A stretch of DNA of 64,000 nt from CALMEC01 sp031366605 (GTDB lineage Bacteria; Actinomycetota; Thermoleophilia; Miltoncostaeales; Miltoncostaeaceae): positions 86,823 through 150,822 of the forward strand of contig JANLOO010000023.1 of the NCBI GenBank assembly GCA_031366605.1. Reading direction: 5' to 3'. Below the pieces are notes generated by a model that was given only the letters and a program-made list of their open reading frames with translations, ran no database searches and was not told where the DNA came from. The translations under genes were made by a program, and so were the position numbers. Each line of letters starts with the position of its first letter. The first letter of the stretch is position 1. Below, piece by piece: positions 45,049 to 53,551 of this stretch.

Positions 45049-45577
45049 CGGTCAGTGTGTCCGAATGGGGTGAGATGGCCGCGACATGGATTTCGAGTCC
45101 GACGCAGCGCAGCAGGCGGCCGGCCTCACGGATCGTCTCGGTGTGATCGTCATCGTCCGCGATCATCACCACGCGCATCTCGAGTTCTCCGTCGACGAGC
45201 GTGCTCAAACGTCGCACGGTCTCGCGCCGGACGAGCGTCTCGGGAAGTTCGACTTCGAACAGCACAGGTGGGGATTCGACGCCCCGATCGCACTGCACGT
45301 CCGGAGGTCGCCCAGCGCGGGGCGCGGCAGGTGTGAACCCCGGGGCCTTGGCGTGGACGTCCCAGGAAGTGCGCGCCGCGAGGTCGCGCGCGAGCGCAGC
45401 GACGCCCTCGTCGTGCAGTGCGAGGCGGCGCTCGAAGTCCTTGAGCCAATCGGTGTAGCCGACGATCGGACATCTCCCCGGGGGAGTTGGGTGGGCGATC
45501 GGAACCGAAATGTACTTCGGTCGCCGGACAGCACTGAGCGCTCGCCCTGATACGATCGCGCGATGCCTGATGAGCAT
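45035..45577 (-). CDS. Hypothetical protein with a PD-(D/E)XK-like segment
   Basis: The 180-residue frame contains GRPPDVQCDRGVESPP then VLFEVELPETLVRRETVRRL, which recalls the PD...ExE pattern of restriction-like nuclease folds, although the usual Lys is not seen. A DDDDHTETIREA turn follows. The start is unclear: the ATG at 45577 overlaps the divergent GRAM-like gene by 15 bp. The 3' end overlaps the secreted paralog by 14 bp. The nuclease link is only a motif guess. Confidence 0.45.
   Translation of the reverse strand: MLIRHRAIVSGRALSAVRRPKYISVPIAHPTPPGRCPIVGYTDWLKDFERRLALHDEGVAALARDLAARTSWDVHAKAPGFTPAAPRAGRPPDVQCDRGVESPPVLFEVELPETLVRRETVRRLSTLVDGELEMRVVMIADDDDHTETIREAGRLLRCVGLEIHVAAISPHSDTLTGADW
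45551..45556 (+). promoter_or_regulatory. -10 element TACGAT, leaderless
   Basis: TACGAT ends 6 nt before the ATG at 45563 of the first GRAM-like gene. Confidence 0.5.
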
Positions 45578-46006
45578 CGCGATGATGGGTACGATCCCGA
45601 TCGTTGGGACGCCAAGTTCATCGAACTGCGTGATGGTCCGCGCGAGCTGCAGCCCGGTGAATACCGTCGCACCATCGCATCGCTCAACTCTGGTTGGATG
45701 GCCCGCGGCGGTCTGCTGCGATTGCACGATGATGGGTTGTCGTTCACGCCGTCGCCGATCGAACGGCTACTGTTCGCCAAGTTCCATCGGATCGACTTCG
45801 TTGCGATCAGCGCCGTCGAGCGTGAGCCGCGACGTCCGGAGGACATATTGCCGGGCGGCAAGGCAGCCCGGATGCGTATCAGCACCGCAGAGCGGTCGTT
45901 CGAGTTCGTGTTCCACAACGGTCTCGACGACTGGATAGAGGCGATCGCTGAACGACGCAGAATCTGGGAGAATCGAACGAGGATGGGGTATGGGGACGAA
46001 AAATAG
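45563..46006 (+). CDS. GRAM/PH-like domain protein 1
   Basis: The 147-residue protein has the alternating strand pattern of a bacterial PH or GRAM domain: GLLRLHDDGLSFTPS, HRIDFVAISAVERE, ARMRISTAERSFEFVF and a final helix GLDDWIEAIAERR. Such domains often bind lipids or membranes, but the ligand is unknown. It is followed by a related gene with a 17-bp overlap. Confidence 0.6.
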   Translation: MPDEHRDDGYDPDRWDAKFIELRDGPRELQPGEYRRTIASLNSGWMARGGLLRLHDDGLSFTPSPIERLLFAKFHRIDFVAISAVEREPRRPEDILPGGKAARMRISTAERSFEFVFHNGLDDWIEAIAERRRIWENRTRMGYGDEK

Positions 46007-46439
46007 AGCGATGCCGCGCAGACGCCACGCAGACCGGCCGCGCCCAGGTGAGACAGTTCGCAAGCAGGGTGGCGCCGACCTGCAGAACGGCTGGTACGGC
46101 AGGCACGGCAACCTCTCCCTGACCGACGAGCGTCTGGTGTTCGTCCCGACGATCCTCGACACTGCGCTGGGTGGCAAACGGCGGGAGTTCCTGTACGACG
46201 ACATCGTCGAGGTCGAGCGGTACCCGTCGCGTCCAGAGGGGATGATCCCCGGTGGCAAACGCCCGCGCATCATCCTGCACACCGCCGAATGCGGATACGA
46301 GTTCATGGTCGGGGACATCGACGCGTGGATCGATGCGATCGAGATCATGTACTCGCACCGCAACAAGAACGGGCACCCACACGCCCCGACGTTTGTGCGC
46401 GAAGCCTCGACCACTCAGCTGCTCGGCGAGCTTTCGTAG
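45990..46439 (+). CDS. GRAM/PH-like domain protein 2
   Basis: The 149-residue protein repeats the layout of its upstream neighbour: GNLSLTDERLVFVPT, FLYDDIVEVERYP, the shared ILPGGK/IPGGK turn, IILHTAECGYEFMV and DIDAWIDAIEIM. The two genes look like a tandem duplication in one transcript. The N-terminus is basic and the C-terminal tail has no known motif. A second in-frame ATG at 46011 is a possible start. Confidence 0.6.
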   Translation: MGTKNRAMPRRRHADRPRPGETVRKQGGADLQNGWYGRHGNLSLTDERLVFVPTILDTALGGKRREFLYDDIVEVERYPSRPEGMIPGGKRPRIILHTAECGYEFMVGDIDAWIDAIEIMYSHRNKNGHPHAPTFVREASTTQLLGELS

Positions 46440-46450
46440 AACGGCCTCGC

Positions 46451-46456
46451 TACACT
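46451..46456 (+). promoter_or_regulatory. Probable -10 of the Rrf2-cysK unit
   Basis: TACACT lies 34 nt before the GTG at 46491, with a G-rich GGGGGG stretch near 46478-46483 as a possible ribosome site. Confidence 0.4.
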
Positions 46457-46490
46457 GCCCGAAACCAATGATTCTTTGGGGGGTTTCGGG

Positions 46491-46904
46491 GTGATCACGG
46501 TGAGTGATAGGAGCCGGGCCGCGGTGAGTGCGCTGGCGGAACTCGCGCGGCGCGCGGAACCCGCACCCGTGCCGATCCTGGAGATCGCCGAGGGATGTCA
46601 CATTCCGCTCCACGTTTTGGAGCAGCTCTTCTCGTCGCTTCGCCGCAGCGGAATCCTCAAAAGCCAGCGGGGGGTCAAAGGTGGATACTCGTTCCTGCGC
46701 AACCCGCGCGAGGTGACGGTCCTGGATGTCGTGGAGTGCGTCGACGGACCGTTGCGTCCCTCCGGCGAGGCCCCCGCGGACGCCACACAGGGGCTGTGGA
46801 ATGAGGCACAGAACCGGCTGGCGGATGTGCTCGGCGAGGTGACGATCGCGGAGATGGTCGAACGCGAAGCCCGCCACGCCGGCGCCCTCATGTTCCATAT
46901 CTGA
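46491..46904 (+). CDS. Rrf2-family transcriptional regulator
   Basis: This winged-helix regulator of 137 residues has the Rrf2 N-terminal helix-turn-helix (SRAAVSALAELARR, PILEIAEGCHIPLHVLEQLF, LRRSGILKSQRGVKGGYSF) and the dimer helix. The cysteines that bind an Fe-S cluster in IscR or NsrR are missing, so it is closer to the cluster-free CymR type, which senses cysteine supply with CysK. cysK is the next gene, 31 nt away, which supports that role. GTG at 46491 is preferred over 46476. Confidence 0.85.
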   Translation: MITVSDRSRAAVSALAELARRAEPAPVPILEIAEGCHIPLHVLEQLFSSLRRSGILKSQRGVKGGYSFLRNPREVTVLDVVECVDGPLRPSGEAPADATQGLWNEAQNRLADVLGEVTIAEMVEREARHAGALMFHI

Positions 46905-46935
46905 CCGAATTCGTCCAAAGGCAGGGTCCCGCTCC

Positions 46936-47868
46936 ATGCAGATCGCCGAATCAATCCTTGACCTCGTCGGTCGCACACCGCTGGTGCGGCTCGGCGGCAT
47001 CGACGCGGAAACCGGTGCCCGTATCCTGGGCAAGCTCGAGTCGTTCAACCCCGCCGGCAGCGTCAAGGACCGCATCGGGCTGGCGATGATCGAGGCGGCC
47101 GAGCGTGACGGCCGGCTGGTGCCGGGCACGAGCGTCATCGTCGAGCCGACGTCAGGCAACACCGGGATCGCGCTGGCGTTCGTCGCGGCCGCCAAGGGGT
47201 ACCGCTGCATCCTGACGATGCCCGAGACGATGAGCGTCGAACGGCGAAACCTGCTGCGCGCCTACGGGGCCGAACTCGTACTGACCCCGGGCACCGACGG
47301 CATGCGCGGCGCGATCGCCAAGGCCACCGAGATCGCGAGCGGCATCGCGGGCGCGTTCATCCCCCAGCAGTTCGAGAACCCCGCCAACCCCGAGATCCAC
47401 CGGCGCACCACGGCCGAGGAGATCTGGGCCGACACCGAGGGAGAGGTGGACGTGCTCATCGCGGGGGTCGGAACCGGCGGCAGCATCACCGGCGTGGGTG
47501 AGATCCTGCGTCAGAAGCGTCCGGGGTTTCGCACGGTCGCCGTCGAGCCGGTCGACTCACCCGTGCTCTCGGGCGGGGCACCCGGGCCGCACAAGATCCA
47601 GGGCATCGGCGCCGGGTTCGTGCCCGGTGTGCTCAACACCGAGGTCTATGACGAGGTCGTGACATGCCCCTCGGATGAAGCCTTCGCGATGGCACGCCGC
47701 CTGGCGCGCAAGTCCGGCATCCTGGTCGGCATCTCGGCGGGCGCCAACGTATGGGCGGCCCTCCAGGTCGCCAAGCGTCCGGAGAGCGCGGGCAAGACCA
47801 TCGTCACGTTCCTGTGCGACACGGGTGAGCGCTACCTGACGACCCCGGGACTGTTCGACGACGAATAG
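46936..47868 (+). CDS. cysK: Cysteine synthase A (O-acetylserine sulfhydrylase)
   Basis: CysK is a PLP enzyme that makes cysteine from O-acetylserine and sulfide. The 310 residues show the PLP lysine in NPAGSVKDRIG (Lys44), the TSGNTGIAL loop, GVGTGGSITGVG (phosphate contact), and a C-terminal GERYLTT. It follows an Rrf2 regulator. cysE, which supplies O-acetylserine, lies 0.9 kb downstream on the same strand. Confidence 0.94.
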   Translation: MQIAESILDLVGRTPLVRLGGIDAETGARILGKLESFNPAGSVKDRIGLAMIEAAERDGRLVPGTSVIVEPTSGNTGIALAFVAAAKGYRCILTMPETMSVERRNLLRAYGAELVLTPGTDGMRGAIAKATEIASGIAGAFIPQQFENPANPEIHRRTTAEEIWADTEGEVDVLIAGVGTGGSITGVGEILRQKRPGFRTVAVEPVDSPVLSGGAPGPHKIQGIGAGFVPGVLNTEVYDEVVTCPSDEAFAMARRLARKSGILVGISAGANVWAALQVAKRPESAGKTIVTFLCDTGERYLTTPGLFDDE

Positions 47869-47876
47869 GGCGGACC

Positions 47877-48054
47877 ATGCGCCCCGCTCGACACGGCTCT
47901 TTGTCGGCCTGTGAGCCGCCCTTCGGGCGTCTCAATCGTCGATCGGGGGCGACTCATGCGCCCCGCTCGGCACGGCTCTTTGTCGGCCTGTGAGTCGCCC
48001 TTCGGGCGTCTCAATCGTCGATCGGGGGCGACTCATGCGCCCCGCTCGACACGG
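47877..48054. repeat. 79-bp tandem repeat, 2.3 copies (locus C)
   Basis: Units begin ATGCGCCCCGCTCG at 47877, 47956 and 48035 with an exact 79-bp period and very few mismatches. Each full unit has a GCCCTTCGGGC hairpin with a TTCG loop. Read on the minus strand it shares a core with locus A (34464) and locus B (42534). Short frames through it are not convincing as protein. It lies between cysK and a GNAT gene. Confidence 0.8.
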
Positions 48055-48063
48055 TACTGGGGG

Positions 48064-48747
48064 CTATGCCCGGCGGATGAGGGAGACGGTGTGGCTGCGC
48101 TGCTTGAAGCCTTGTTTCTCCCAGAAGACCAGGTTGTCGGGGATGTTGTCCACCTCGGCGACGATGTGGCTGCCGACCTCGTCGCGCACGACGACTGCGA
48201 TTTGACCGACGAGCGCGCGGCCGATCCCGACGCGGCGTTGATCCGGGACGACGCCGATCCAGTTGATCCATCCCGACGGCATCTCGGCCTGGACGAACCC
48301 GACGATCCGGTCGCCTTGGCGCGCGACGTAGAACGACCCCCAGCCGGCCGCCGTCTCGAACCCGGTCGGTGAGCCGACCTCGCGGAAGAACGAGAAGTCG
48401 GCCATCGCCTCGGCCTCAGCCGCTGTGAAGTCCTCCGCCCACTCGTTCTTGTACAGCTCGATCGTCGTTCCGCGCGGTGCAGGTACCTTGCGATACCCGT
48501 CGATCCGCCGTGCCATCACCACGGTGCGTGCGTACTCCTCGAACCCGACGGCCCGGGCGATCCCGACGAGCGCGTCCTCGGGTGGGACGGCCAGGTCGTA
48601 CGGGGGGTCGCCGACAAGGGCAAGGAGTGCCTCGAGCGCACCCGGGTTCTCGGCCCGCAGACCATCCAGACGCGTGGCTTTTGCGCTCGGCGAAGGCCCA
48701 GGACGGCACGCGGCTCCGTCGACCCTGACTGCCCCATCAGTACTCAT
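48064..48747 (-). CDS. GNAT-family N-acetyltransferase
   Basis: The 227-residue protein has a C-terminal GNAT domain: FYVARQGDRIVGFVQ, INWIGVVPDQRRVGIGRALV with the acetyl-CoA loop, and DNLVFWEKQGFKQR. The N-terminal ~95 residues are a separate, possibly degenerate acetyltransferase-like half (PEDALVGIARAVGF). Substrate unknown. It is divergent from cysE with 53 bp between starts, so a shared control region is possible. Confidence 0.82.
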   Translation of the reverse strand: MSTDGAVRVDGAACRPGPSPSAKATRLDGLRAENPGALEALLALVGDPPYDLAVPPEDALVGIARAVGFEEYARTVVMARRIDGYRKVPAPRGTTIELYKNEWAEDFTAAEAEAMADFSFFREVGSPTGFETAAGWGSFYVARQGDRIVGFVQAEMPSGWINWIGVVPDQRRVGIGRALVGQIAVVVRDEVGSHIVAEVDNIPDNLVFWEKQGFKQRSHTVSLIRRA

Positions 48748-48800
48748 TATGTGTCCGTCCGGCGTGGTTCATCGTCCTGGTGCAATACTAGCCATCGTCG

Positions 48801-49589
48801 ATGAGCCTTCCATTTGCGAACATTCTGAAGCACGCCGCCACGACGTTCCAACGCGACGTCGCCGTTGCCCGCGAACGCGACCCGGCTGCCCGCTCAACGC
48901 TTGAGGTCGTGACGTCCTACCCGGGCATCCATGCGCTGTGGATGCACCGCCTGGCGCACGGACTCTACGGACGAGGCATTCGGCTTCCGGCGCGATGGGT
49001 CAGCCAACTCTCACGACAGCTCACCGGGATCGAGATCCACCCGGGTGCGACGATCGGTCCCGGCCTGTTCATCGACCACGGTATGGGCGTCGTCATCGGC
49101 GAGACCGCCGAGATCGGCGAGGACGTCACGATCTATCAGGGCGTCACGCTGGGCGGCACCGGCAAGGAGACCGGCAAGCGTCACCCGACGATCGGCGACT
49201 GCGTCATCATCGGCACCGGGGCGAGCGTTCTGGGGTCGGTCACGGTCGGCGAGGGTGCCAAGATCGGGGCCGGCTCGATCGTCATCAAGGACGTCCCGCC
49301 CAACTCGACCGTGGTGGGCAACCCGGGGCGCGCGGTCGTCGTGGACGGCCAGCGCGTCGACCAGGAGGCCCTGCACCACCCGACGCTCGAACACACCCGC
49401 CTGCCCGACCCGGTGGCCGAGGCCATGGCCTGTCTGGTGCGCCGCGTCACCGAACTCGAAGAGGACATCACCGACCTGCGCGAGGGGCGCGAGCCACAAC
49501 GGCGTACCCGCGATGACGGTGACTGCCTGCCGACCGCGCAAGAGGAGATCGCCGGGATCCTCGGCCTGAACGGCGGCAGCGGGATCTGA
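48801..49589 (+). CDS. cysE: Serine O-acetyltransferase
   Basis: CysE acetylates serine to O-acetylserine for CysK. The 262-residue protein has the N-terminal helical part, then left-handed beta-helix hexapeptides (IEIHPGATIGPGLFIDHGMG, GVTLGGTGKETGKRHP, IGTGASVLGSVTVG). The catalytic histidines are in FIDHGMGVV. The C-terminus extends about 60 residues past the usual end with a charged helix (RRVTELEEDITDLREGRE), so it may lack the classic CysK-binding Ile tail, although the chain does end in Ile. Confidence 0.93.
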   Translation: MSLPFANILKHAATTFQRDVAVARERDPAARSTLEVVTSYPGIHALWMHRLAHGLYGRGIRLPARWVSQLSRQLTGIEIHPGATIGPGLFIDHGMGVVIGETAEIGEDVTIYQGVTLGGTGKETGKRHPTIGDCVIIGTGASVLGSVTVGEGAKIGAGSIVIKDVPPNSTVVGNPGRAVVVDGQRVDQEALHHPTLEHTRLPDPVAEAMACLVRRVTELEEDITDLREGREPQRRTRDDGDCLPTAQEEIAGILGLNGGSGI

Positions 49590-49681
49590 TCGGCGGCGGG
49601 CCGAAGCAAGGTCCCGCAACGAGCGGCCACCGGAGCGCGACCGCCGGGATTCCGTCCGGCCCGGTCCATAGATTTCCGAGC

Positions 49682-50368
49682 GTGATCAGGAACGCACCGA
49701 TCGGCGGGGGTTGGATCGAGGTCATCTGCGGTCCGATGTTCTGCGGAAAGAGCGAGGAACTGATCCGGCGCCTGCGCAGGGCCGAGATCGCGGGCCAGCG
49801 GGTGCTGATCGTCAAGGCGGGCATCGACGATCGCTACGACATCTCGCACGTGGTCACCCACGGCGGCGCCAAGATGCGTGCCGTCAACGCCTCCCGCGCC
49901 GACGAGGTCCGGCGGTTCTCTGACGGTTACGACGTGCTCGGCCTGGACGAACTGCACTTCTTCGAGGACGCGATCGTCGATGTCTTGGTCGCACTCGCCG
50001 AACGCGGCCAACGTGTGATCGTCGCGGGCCTCGACACGGACTTCCGTGCGGAGCCGTTCGTCGCGATGCCCGAGCTCATGGCCCGAGCCGAGTTCGTCGA
50101 CAAGCTGCAAGCCGTGTGCCACCGCTGCGGCGGTCCTGCGACCCGGACCCAGCGGCTCGTCAACGGCCTGCCCGCCCCGTTTTATGGCGACACGATCCAG
50201 GTCGGCGCGCTGGACGCATACGAAGCCCGCTGCCGCGGGTGCTACGAGCCCGGCAAGGACGCGGTGAGGGTCACAGATCGGCGCGAGTCAGCGCGCGCTG
50301 ACCGCACGTCCGGACGACCGTCTCCTGCCCTTTGGATCGCCCGCGGTGTCACAAAGTGCCGCCGCTAA
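49682..50368 (+). CDS. tdk: Thymidine kinase
   Basis: Type II thymidine kinase phosphorylates thymidine in the salvage pathway. The 228-residue protein has Walker A GPMFCGKSEEL, the lid lasso with DELHFF, GLDTDFRAEPF, and a zinc site formed by CHRCGG and CRGCYEPG. Family members usually end soon after the last cysteine pair; here about 35 arginine-rich residues follow, which may be a read-through of a lost stop. The start is GTG. Confidence 0.92.
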   Translation: MIRNAPIGGGWIEVICGPMFCGKSEELIRRLRRAEIAGQRVLIVKAGIDDRYDISHVVTHGGAKMRAVNASRADEVRRFSDGYDVLGLDELHFFEDAIVDVLVALAERGQRVIVAGLDTDFRAEPFVAMPELMARAEFVDKLQAVCHRCGGPATRTQRLVNGLPAPFYGDTIQVGALDAYEARCRGCYEPGKDAVRVTDRRESARADRTSGRPSPALWIARGVTKCRR

Positions 50369-50465
50369 GTGTCCGACACCAGGATCTCCCAAAACCCTTA
50401 CCGGCAAACGGCTCTCGGGGTGATGGGAAGGGTCCTGCACGGGTGTTACAAAGTCCCGCGGTTCA

Positions 50466-50504
50466 GGACGCCCCACCCCGGGTTTCGATCCCGGCCGGGC
50501 GTCC
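50466..50504 (+). terminator. Two-part hairpin between tdk and pcrA
   Basis: GGACGCCC (50466-50473) pairs with GGGCGTCC (50497-50504) and encloses a second stem CCGGG/CCCGG with a TTTCGAT loop. The shape recalls a tRNA acceptor/T-arm minihelix, but it is most simply a terminator or tRNA relic. Confidence 0.4.
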
Positions 50505-50516
50505 GGGCCGCTCCGC

Positions 50517-50522
50517 TACGCT
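50517..50522 (+). promoter_or_regulatory. pcrA -10 element TACGCT, leaderless
   Basis: TACGCT ends 6 nt before the GTG start of the helicase gene at 50529. Confidence 0.5.
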
Positions 50523-50528
50523 CCGTCG

Positions 50529-52655
50529 GTGGCTGATCTCCTCGCCGGGTTGAACCCGCCGCAACGCGAAGCCGTGCTCCACGGCGACGGGCCCCTGCTC
50601 GTGCTCGCCGGCGCCGGAAGTGGCAAGACGCGGGTACTGACCCATCGGATTGCGCATCTGATCGGCGAGTGCGGGGTATCGCCGCACGAGATCATCGCGA
50701 TCACGTTCACGAACAAGGCCGCGGGCGAGATGCGTGAGCGGCTGGAGGCCCTCGTCGGGCCGCAAGTGCGGGCCATCTGGGCGGCCACGTTCCACTCGGC
50801 GTGTGTGCGGATCCTGCGACGCGATGCGCCCGATGTCGGCTATGAGCGCAGCTTCGCGATCTTCGACGCCGCCGACCAGCAACGTCTCATGCGCCGGTGC
50901 TATGAGGACGAGGACATCGACCCCAAGCGCGTTCCGCCCAGGGCGCTTCTCGGCCGCATCAGCGACGCCAAGAACCAACTCAAGGGCCCGGACGAGGTGG
51001 ACATCGACTCGTTTGGCGACGAGATCTTGGTGCGCCTGTACCGCCGATACCAGGACCGCCTGCGGGCCAATCAGGCGATGGACTTCGACGACTTGCTGAT
51101 GCTGACCGTGCAGCTCCTCGAGGGCAACGCATCAGTGCGTGAGCGCTACCAAAACCGGTTCACCCACGTGCTGGTCGACGAGTATCAGGACACCAACCAC
51201 GCCCAGTACCGCCTGGTGCGGGTGCTCGGGGAGCCCCAACGCAACGTGCTCGTGGTCGGCGACGACGACCAGGGCATCTACTCGTGGCGCGGTGCGGATG
51301 TCGGCAACATCCTGGACTTCGAGCGCGACTACCCCGACGCCACGACCATCGCGCTTGAGCAGAACTACCGATCGACCGGCACCATCCTGCGCGCCGCCAA
51401 CGCGGTCGTGTCGCGCAACCGCAAACGCCACCCCAAGGCGTTGTGGACTGACGCGGGTGACGGCGACCCCATCGCGTTGCTGGAGTGCCGGGACGAGCGC
51501 GAGGAGGCGCGAGTGGTCGTCGGCGAGGTCACCCGCGCCGTGAACGATGGCGCATCATTGAGTGACATCGCCGTCTTCTACCGCACCAACGCGCAGAGCC
51601 GCGCGATCGAGGACATGCTGGTGCGCTCCGCGATCCCGTATCAAATCGTCGGCGGACCACGATTCTACGAACGGGCCGAGGTCAAGGACCTTCTGGCGTA
51701 CCTGCGTGTGGCGGCCAACCCGGCCGACGAGATCAGCTTCACACGCATGGTCACGACGCCCAAGCGTGGGTTGGGGCCTGGCGCCGTGTCCAAGCTCGCC
51801 GCATACGCCGCAGACAACGGCGTCCCGCTGACCGACGCGTTGGCCGATGTGGACCGGGTGGATGGCCTGCAGCCGGCTCAGCGCACGTCGTTCAAAGCAC
51901 TGGCCGACCTGATCGGCGATGTCCGCAACGCCGCTCGCGCCGGGGTGTCGCTGGACCGACTCGTCGAGGACGTGTTGGAGCGCTCGGGCATGCGAACCGC
52001 ATTCGCGACCGAGAACACGATCGAGGCGCAGGGACGGCTCGAGAACCTGGAGGAGCTCGTCCGCGTCGGCGCCGAGTACGACAGCCGCGCCGACGAACCT
52101 TCGCTCGGCGGGTTTCTCGAAGAGATCGCCCTGTACGCAGATGCCGACGCCCTGGACAACGGGTCCGGGCGTGCCACGCTGATGACGATCCACAACGCCA
52201 AGGGCCTCGAATACGAGCGGGTCGTGATCGTCGGGTTGGAGGAAGGGCTCTTCCCGCATCAGCGCTCGGAGACCCCCGAGCAACTCGAGGAGGAGCGTCG
52301 CCTCTTCTACGTCGGGATCACCCGCGCACGTCAACGCCTGGTGTTGACCCACGCTCGCAGCCGATCGTTCTTCGGCGGCCGGGACTGGCGGATCCCATCC
52401 CGATTCCTGGCAGAGATCCCACCGGACTGCCTGCAGGGCGGCGGCGTCCCGTCGCGGCCGATCAGCGCCGACGCGGCCGATATCGTTCCGGGTCTCTCGA
52501 CGGGGGACGAGGTCGTGCACGCGACGTTCGGCGAGGGCGTCGTGACCGGCATCGAGCAGGGTGGGGAGCTGGTGCTCGTGCGGTTCATGAACGACGGGTC
52601 GGAGCGGCGCCTCATCGCCGGGGCTGCTCCGATGCGCAAGGTGGCGGCAGGCTGA
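50529..52655 (+). CDS. pcrA: ATP-dependent DNA helicase PcrA/UvrD
   Basis: This superfamily 1A 3'-5' helicase acts in nucleotide excision repair and replication. The 708 residues have all the motifs: GLNPPQREAVLHG (Q motif), AGAGSGKTRVLTHR, TFTNKAAGEMRER, VDEYQDTNHAQY, GDDDQGIYSWRGAD, QNYRSTGTIL, TMHNAKGLEYE-like MTIHNAKGLEYERV and VGITRARQRL. The C-terminus ends with a Tudor-like HATFGEGVVTGIEQGGELV segment that contacts RNA polymerase in PcrA. Leaderless GTG start. Confidence 0.95.
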   Translation: MADLLAGLNPPQREAVLHGDGPLLVLAGAGSGKTRVLTHRIAHLIGECGVSPHEIIAITFTNKAAGEMRERLEALVGPQVRAIWAATFHSACVRILRRDAPDVGYERSFAIFDAADQQRLMRRCYEDEDIDPKRVPPRALLGRISDAKNQLKGPDEVDIDSFGDEILVRLYRRYQDRLRANQAMDFDDLLMLTVQLLEGNASVRERYQNRFTHVLVDEYQDTNHAQYRLVRVLGEPQRNVLVVGDDDQGIYSWRGADVGNILDFERDYPDATTIALEQNYRSTGTILRAANAVVSRNRKRHPKALWTDAGDGDPIALLECRDEREEARVVVGEVTRAVNDGASLSDIAVFYRTNAQSRAIEDMLVRSAIPYQIVGGPRFYERAEVKDLLAYLRVAANPADEISFTRMVTTPKRGLGPGAVSKLAAYAADNGVPLTDALADVDRVDGLQPAQRTSFKALADLIGDVRNAARAGVSLDRLVEDVLERSGMRTAFATENTIEAQGRLENLEELVRVGAEYDSRADEPSLGGFLEEIALYADADALDNGSGRATLMTIHNAKGLEYERVVIVGLEEGLFPHQRSETPEQLEEERRLFYVGITRARQRLVLTHARSRSFFGGRDWRIPSRFLAEIPPDCLQGGGVPSRPISADAADIVPGLSTGDEVVHATFGEGVVTGIEQGGELVLVRFMNDGSERRLIAGAAPMRKVAAG

Positions 52656-52677
52656 TCACATCGACGGGGAGTCAGAG

Positions 52678-53550
52678 TTGAGCGCGACGATCATCGACGG
52701 CAAGGCATCGGGCCTGGCGCTTCGTGGGCGCGTGGCGGAGGGCGCTGCGGCGTTCACGGCTCAGTACGGCCGCAAGCCTGGGTTGGTGGGTATCCAGGTC
52801 GGCGACGATCCCGCGTCCGAGATCTACCAGGCCAACAAGGCCAAGAGCGCGGACGAGGCCGGGATGATCTCGCGCAGGGTCAAGCTGCCGGACACGACGA
52901 CACAGGCCGAGTTGGACGCGCTGATCGACGAGCTCAACGCCGACGACACCGTTGACGGGGTGTTGGTACAGCTGCCGGTGCCCGATCAGCTGTCCGAGCC
53001 CGCCATCGCCGCGCGGATCCACCCCGACAAGGACGTGGACGGGTTCGGGGCGGTGAGTTTGGGACGGCTGATGCGCGGTGAGCCGGGCCTCGTGGCCTGC
53101 ACGCCGAGCGGCGTGATGCACCTGCTGCACGAGGCCGGGGTCGAGATCGCCGGGGCCCGTGCCGTGGTCGTCGGTCGCAGCCTGATCGTCGGCAAGCCCA
53201 TGAGCCTGCTGCTGCTTGCCGAACACGCCACCGTGACGATCGCCCACTCGCGTACGAAGGACCTGCCCGCGCTGTGCCGCGAGGCGGATATCCTTGTCGC
53301 AGCCGTGGGCCGAGCCGACATGATCCGGGGGGATTGGATCAAGCCCGGTGCTGCGGTGGTCGACGTGGGGATCAACCGAACGGACGCCGGACTTCGGGGC
53401 GATGTCGCCCAGGAAGAGGCGGCCGAGGTGGCGGGGTGGCTCACCCCGGTGCCGGGCGGCGTGGGACCCATGACAATCGCGCTGCTACTTGCCAACACCC
53501 TCCAAGCCGCCAAACGGCGCATGGGGAACATGACCACCGAGGGAGACTGA
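52678..53550 (+). CDS. folD: Methylenetetrahydrofolate dehydrogenase/cyclohydrolase
   Basis: FolD interconverts methylene-, methenyl- and formyl-tetrahydrofolate. The 290-residue protein has VGDDPASEIYQANKAKSADE (catalytic Tyr and Lys), QLPVPDQL, PDKDVDGF, the NADP loop VVGRSLIVGKPMSLLL, and the final PVPGGVGPMTIALL. The start is TTG, 22 nt after the helicase stop, with a weak GGGGAGT site. Confidence 0.94.
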   Translation: MSATIIDGKASGLALRGRVAEGAAAFTAQYGRKPGLVGIQVGDDPASEIYQANKAKSADEAGMISRRVKLPDTTTQAELDALIDELNADDTVDGVLVQLPVPDQLSEPAIAARIHPDKDVDGFGAVSLGRLMRGEPGLVACTPSGVMHLLHEAGVEIAGARAVVVGRSLIVGKPMSLLLLAEHATVTIAHSRTKDLPALCREADILVAAVGRADMIRGDWIKPGAAVVDVGINRTDAGLRGDVAQEEAAEVAGWLTPVPGGVGPMTIALLLANTLQAAKRRMGNMTTEGD

Positions 53551-53551
53551 A

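Noticed and set aside
47877..48054. Tandem repeat as a possible CRISPR array
   Set aside because: There are only 2.3 copies of a 79-bp unit with no unique spacers, and no cas genes are nearby.
50466..50504. A tRNA gene
   Set aside because: Only an acceptor-plus-T-arm-like hairpin is present. There is no anticodon or D arm, and the loop TTTCGAT does not fit the usual TTC start.
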